Part shown: positions 18,746 to 22,457 of the stretch, piece after piece | Layout of the letters: each line of letters starts with the position of its first letter | How positions within the stretch are numbered: position 1 is the first letter of the stretch | Source of the DNA: Butyriboletus loyo | Taxonomy: Eukaryota; Basidiomycota; Agaricomycetes; Boletales; Boletaceae | Direction: 5' to 3' | Length of the DNA: 22,457 nucleotides | Assembly: GCA_038093515.1 (NCBI GenBank) | Contig: JBBPSI010000334.1 | Span: forward strand, 1-22,457 | Notes under the pieces: generated by a model | The model's input: the letters and a program-made list of their open reading frames with translations, nothing else | What the model was told of the DNA's origin: nothing | The model's database searches: none | Translations under genes and position numbers: made by a program

Positions 18746-19434
18746 CCCCGATAGGCTGGCAAAGGGACGCTGTATGAATACAACTATGGTTCTTGATCTG
18801 GACTGCTTCACACTCACATGTCCGTGGCCATGCCTTGGTTGTATCTGGTGCATCAAAGGATTAAATACAAACTTTGCTTTTGAAAACGAAGTTAAGACCT
18901 TACCACTGGAATCCTCAGCTGCTGCATGGTCTACCCGTGCCTCTGTTTCTGTATTGCTACTCGCTGGTGCAGTACCAGTGGGGGTCCCCATGGTAATCGT
19001 AACAAGCAGACGAGTCAAGTGGGCGGGTGAATAGGATGGAGTGGACGGCCTACCTCTTACTAATCTGCCTTCCTCCGTGAGAAATGGACAGTTCATTTAA
19101 TTCTTACCTTCCAATTTTGGGTTGCGAAGATCAGACATGGGAAAGTTCCATATCGGTATAATCCAAGAGACACATCGTAAGATCGTGACATTGTTACTTG
19201 GTCTCGCCCGAAAAAGGCTCTGGACCCTCAAGCTCGCCCTCGCGTTCGACGACAGCCCGAATGAGCCACACCACGACGCCATTTGAACGTACTGTAGAAG
19301 TCGGCTGGCAGCGATGCAATTAATACAAGTCAGTGTTTGAAGGGTCGTCGGCGCCCCCATGGAAAGTCGCAAATTGGACTATGAATGGCGCCGCTATGTG
19401 AGCCATGAACATGATGGGTGGTCCCATTCCCCAG
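18746..19434. other. upstream region of the IFI6/27-like gene, possible extra exons
   Basis: The minus strand has an ATG near 19138 followed by a short open stretch and a GTAAG donor near 19107, and an open stretch about 19040-18915 ending at a GTAAGG donor. They can be joined in frame to the gene at 18697 through a CATGACAG acceptor. The last intron would exceed 200 nt, long for this window, so the joining is unproven. Confidence 0.35.
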
Positions 19435-19525
19435 GGTTCATCGATTCTACACGCCGAAACCAACGATGCATATAAACAAGAGAAATAAAGCTCAGTCGGG
19501 GCTCGAAGTTTCTAGCACATTCGAA
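19435..19525 (+). repeat. dispersed repeat module, partial copy 3
   Basis: The stretch starting ATCGATTCTACACGCC and continuing through CGATGCATATAAACAAGAG to GCACATTCGAACGCAG is repeated in 19552-19785 with few changes. It carries only the 3' half of the module. The ATATAAA within it could serve as a core promoter, but no gene follows. Confidence 0.7.
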
Positions 19526-19551
19526 CGCAGCACGGCCTTCACCCACGGCTC

Positions 19552-19785
19552 ATCGATTCTACACGCCAGCGATTGGGTACCATGGATCTGCGGAGACGAG
19601 AAGACCAAGAGGGCCTGTATGCGCGAGGTCGTAGGAGATGTAGTTTGCACGAGTGATGCACGCTTGAGGTTGTTGCAGATAGCATGGGTATCCTGCCAGC
19701 GAGTCGCCAAAACCGACGATGCATATAAACAAGAGAAATAAAACTCAGTCAGGGCTCGACTAGTAGTACATTCGAACGCAGTACG
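19552..19785 (+). repeat. dispersed repeat module, copy 2
   Basis: It begins with ATCGATTCTACACGCC as copy 3 does, then carries the block shared with 16887-17065 (TCTGCGGAGAC to AATAAAACTCAGTC), and ends with ACATTCGAACGCAG. It has both halves and is the most complete copy in the window. No convincing reading frame was seen on either strand. Confidence 0.7.
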
Positions 19786-20591
19786 CTTCCAAATCTCCGA
19801 CTGCAAGCGCAGGTCGCTCTCGACAAGCATCGGTGGGTAGGAACATGTTCTGCAATCAACTGATTGCTTGTTTCTGTGCAGAGCGCAATACCTTTGCGAC
19901 GAACGTCAACAACGTTCTGCAGTCGTGGTTTGAAGCTATCTAGCATCTCGCTTCAAGCCAAGTCTATGGCTGCAAGCTCTCGACAACAACGGTGTAGGAG
20001 CTTGTACAGCGTTCTGCTATGATTCCTTTGCTTGCTCATTTGTGCAAAGTACAACACCTTCGAGGCCAATGTCATAAGTGATGTACTGTCGGGTCCTTGC
20101 GCATTCAACACCTTGTCTGCGATTGAGGGTAACCAGTGTATTTTTCTCCCGTTCAAGTTGTTTTCGCTCACTGCTATATAGTTGAATCCCCTGTCCGCAT
20201 TCCAGCTCCCTCCTGAAGTCTCTGCTAATCTTGAGCTTGAGGAGCATTTGAAACGTGGAGATCCAATTGCGTCATCGTATCGACACCCTCGGACCTGTCT
20301 GCTTCCGCAAGCTTTTCATGTATCATTCTTGCTCAACCCTTCTGGAAAGTGCTCCTGTGCGGCAAGAGAACCAGGGGAGTTCCCTCCTGACCTCATTGAT
20401 GACTGCACCCCGAAGCTGATTGTGGTTACTGTCAAGCTATACGAATCCATTGGAAGGCTGGTCTGGAAGGCGCTCGGCGTCTAAATGAGGTTGATTGGAA
20501 AATGGAATGTCGGGCTTTGACTACGATCTGGCATTTTAGTAGGAGCTCGCAGCGGGCTGGTGCCCTGGGGGTGGGGGTACAGGGTTGCTGA
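19786..20591. other. intergenic, decayed imperfect repeats
   Basis: Stretches about 19814-19895 and 19975-20062 align loosely, sharing GCTCTCGACAA, GTTCTGC, TTGCTTG and ACACCTT-like words, so an old local duplication is likely. An open frame at 20182-20484 (plus) lacks an ATG start and any recognised motif. Confidence 0.4.
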
Positions 20592-20792
20592 GTACAGGGT
20601 GGGGTGTTAAATCCCCTATTCGCGATCGAAACCCTGTGCAACCCAAACATTAGGAGCGGGCGCCGGGGGCAGAAGGGTGCATGTGTGATCTGCCAACTGC
20701 GCTCCAACAAGGATACATGTGTATGCCAGGCGACAAGGGCACACCGCTGGTATATGACCACGTATCCTTCTTTTCATCGCGCTAATACCTGG
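20592..20792 (+). repeat. direct repeat, copy 1 (paired with 21034-21216)
   Basis: It runs from GTACAGGGT to GCTAATACCTGG. The second half, from AGAAGGGTGCATGTGTGATC on, is about 95% identical to copy 2 by eye; the first half carries several indels. Confidence 0.85.
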
Positions 20793-21033
20793 ACTGATTT
20801 GAATTACAGTTGCAATGATCCTGCGTGTGTATGCAATATGAAATTATTTCAAAAGGATCCTTTGGACCCTCCTGTTCACGTATGTGTCGCAGATTATTTT
20901 TTCCATTTTTTATATAGGTATCTACTATAATCCCAATACTTATATCTCAGGTATGTCTCGAGCTCAAGAGCATGCGTCTCACGGAGGGACCCTTTTTCAC
21001 CCTCCACCCATTTATCCAGTCACAGTGTCTCGG

Positions 21034-21216
21034 GTACAGGGTATTGAATCCCCTATCCGCATAACCTGTGCGCAACCCCAACATTAATCGCCGAGGGAAG
21101 AAGGGTGCATGTGTGATCTGCTGCGCTCCAACAAGGATGCGTGTGCATGCCAGGCGACAAGGGCACACCGCTGGTATATGACCACGTATCCTTCTTTCCA
21201 TCGCGCTAATACCTGG
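21034..21216 (+). repeat. direct repeat, copy 2, just upstream of the WD40 gene
   Basis: It is a 183-bp copy of 20592-20792, ending six bases before the likely ATG of the WD40 gene. Copies are about 440 bp apart. It may provide promoter or 5' untranslated sequence to that gene, or be the edge of an element next to which the gene was duplicated. Confidence 0.85.
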
Positions 21217-21222
21217 CCAAGT

Positions 21223-22457
21223 ATGCTTCCGTTGTTTTCATTGCTAAGAAATGGTAATGGTAAGTACCCCAGCGAGACAATTCAGAAGACGTTACTGACC
21301 AGAACACGAGATTCGACTCAGTGGGAAAACCAACCTTCATCCAATAGTCAACAAACGCAAGAAAAAACGACCGAAACGGATCGTCGAGTCAAGGCAATTA
21401 TAAGAGCGATACCGACGAGGACCGAGCAGCCGAGTGAGGACAGTATTTCCACCAACGATGTTCATCAAAAGGAAGCACAAGTGGTCAAAATCGATGGTCG
21501 AGAGAGCATATGGTCAGTTGCGTTCCTCGCAGATGGGAAGCACATCGTGGGCGGTAGCGACGAAGGGAGGATTCGACGTTGGCGAGTAGAAGGCGGCAAG
21601 GAGGTCGGGTCGCTGATGAATGCGCGGAGTGGTGTCAGCAATATTGCTGCGTCACAAGATGGAAAGTGGGTTGTGAGTGGGACGGACAGTGGCAGGGTGG
21701 CAGTGTGGAATGCGGTGGACGACGACAAAGTGAGAGTGTTCGAAGGGCACACGAGTCGTGTGCGTGTGGTGGATGTCTCTCTAGATGGGACGAGAATCGC
21801 GACTGGGTCAGATGACAAGACTGCCTGCGTCTGGTCTCTCTCGACCGGCAAACTACTGCTCGGGCCATTGCGACACGACAACCCGTTAATTGCGACCAAG
21901 TTCGCACCCAACGGACGCCTTATCGCCACTGCTACGTTGCGCCGCGATTGCATTCGGATCTACGACAGTCAGGCCGACGACCGCCTCCCTGTCCACGCCC
22001 CAATTCAAGTCAATTCGTATTTGAATCAATCACTTGCTTGGGCCGGCGACGGCAAGCAGCTCTTTGCCTTATCCCATGACGGCGACATCCACTGTCTCGA
22101 TGTGTCCACCGGGACGACGCTCTCTCAATGGCGTATTCACAGCAACATCGATCCCAGGTGCATCGTCCTAGCGTGCAACAGTACATTCATCGCAGCTTCT
22201 GCCAACTCATCAATCTCGTTCTGGGACACTACAACACACACGCAAATCGGGCCTGTCATCAAGCATACACATCTCGTCACGTCTATGGCCATCTCAGCAA
22301 ACTACGACATTGTGGTCGGTGGAGGCGAGATGATTACCCTTTGTGATCTTGGTGAACATGTTCCTTCGCCCTACTCTAACAATGTACGTCCGCTTGCATC
22401 AAAATCCTTCTGCCCTAGATGGCTTCATACACTGTTTTGTTGACTGTAACAGATATC
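21223..22457 (+). CDS. seven-bladed WD40 repeat protein (partial at window end)
   Basis: Exon 1 runs 21223-22383 (387 codons, phase 0). A 69-nt intron 22384-22452 (GTACGT...AACAG) follows and the next exon has only 5 bases in the window. The N-terminal 90 residues are polar and Q/T/S-rich. Seven WD units follow, each with D-G or N-G then a G-x-D/S or A-S and an I/V-W/Y/L-D end: S-I-W-S-V-A-F-L-A-D-G to the last ending L-C-D-L. One full beta-propeller is therefore present as a protein-interaction platform; no enzyme domain is seen. The arrangement is like the many WD40 genes of mushrooms. The start is uncertain: the frame is open upstream into the repeat (to 21109), and a GTAAGT donor at 21260 could mark a further intron. 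Confidence 0.82.

Overview
The window is nuclear DNA of a basidiomycete fungus, most likely an Agaricomycete. The genes have many short GT-AG introns (about 49 to 83 nt), there is a eukaryotic tRNA gene with internal promoter boxes, and several proteins resemble families I know from mushrooms. All calls come from reading the sequence; no database search was possible.

Left part (1-3742): the 5' portion of a minus-strand Ty3/gypsy-type LTR retrotransposon, cut by the window start. It has its own 427-bp 5' LTR (3316-3742), a putative self-primer site, an ATG-free leader, gag, and pol through protease into reverse transcriptase. A second 427-bp LTR of the same family (2661-3087) sits as a solo LTR inside the leader, flanked by a 4-bp TAAG duplication. 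The main finding is that the predicted first 10 nt of the element's mRNA are perfectly complementary to the site next to the LTR, and the predicted start lies 32 nt from a TATA box. This is the layout of Tf1-type self-primed elements.

Middle (3743-11515): mostly gene-poor DNA with small repeats, then three spliced genes. One encodes a conserved 182-aa protein of unknown function, one a 223-aa secreted protein in eight exons including a 16-nt microexon, and one a 385-aa coiled-coil plus PH-domain protein on the minus strand.

Right part (11516-22457): the PH-domain gene shares a 216-bp divergent promoter with a large gene for a 1187-aa protein with an F-box-like start, cysteine pairs and an acidic tail. 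A tRNA-Thr(CGT) gene follows on the minus strand, then microsatellites and a mosaic of decayed repeats. Within these are a minus-strand gene with an IFI6/IFI27-like C-terminus and, at the right edge, a seven-bladed WD40 gene that runs out of the window. Three dispersed copies of a hairpin-cored element (one at 5.4 kb, two at 16.5-16.8 kb) keep their stems paired although the stem sequence differs. I know of no described family matching it.

The genes do not form an evident pathway. This looks like ordinary genic DNA interleaved with accessory, repeat-rich segments.
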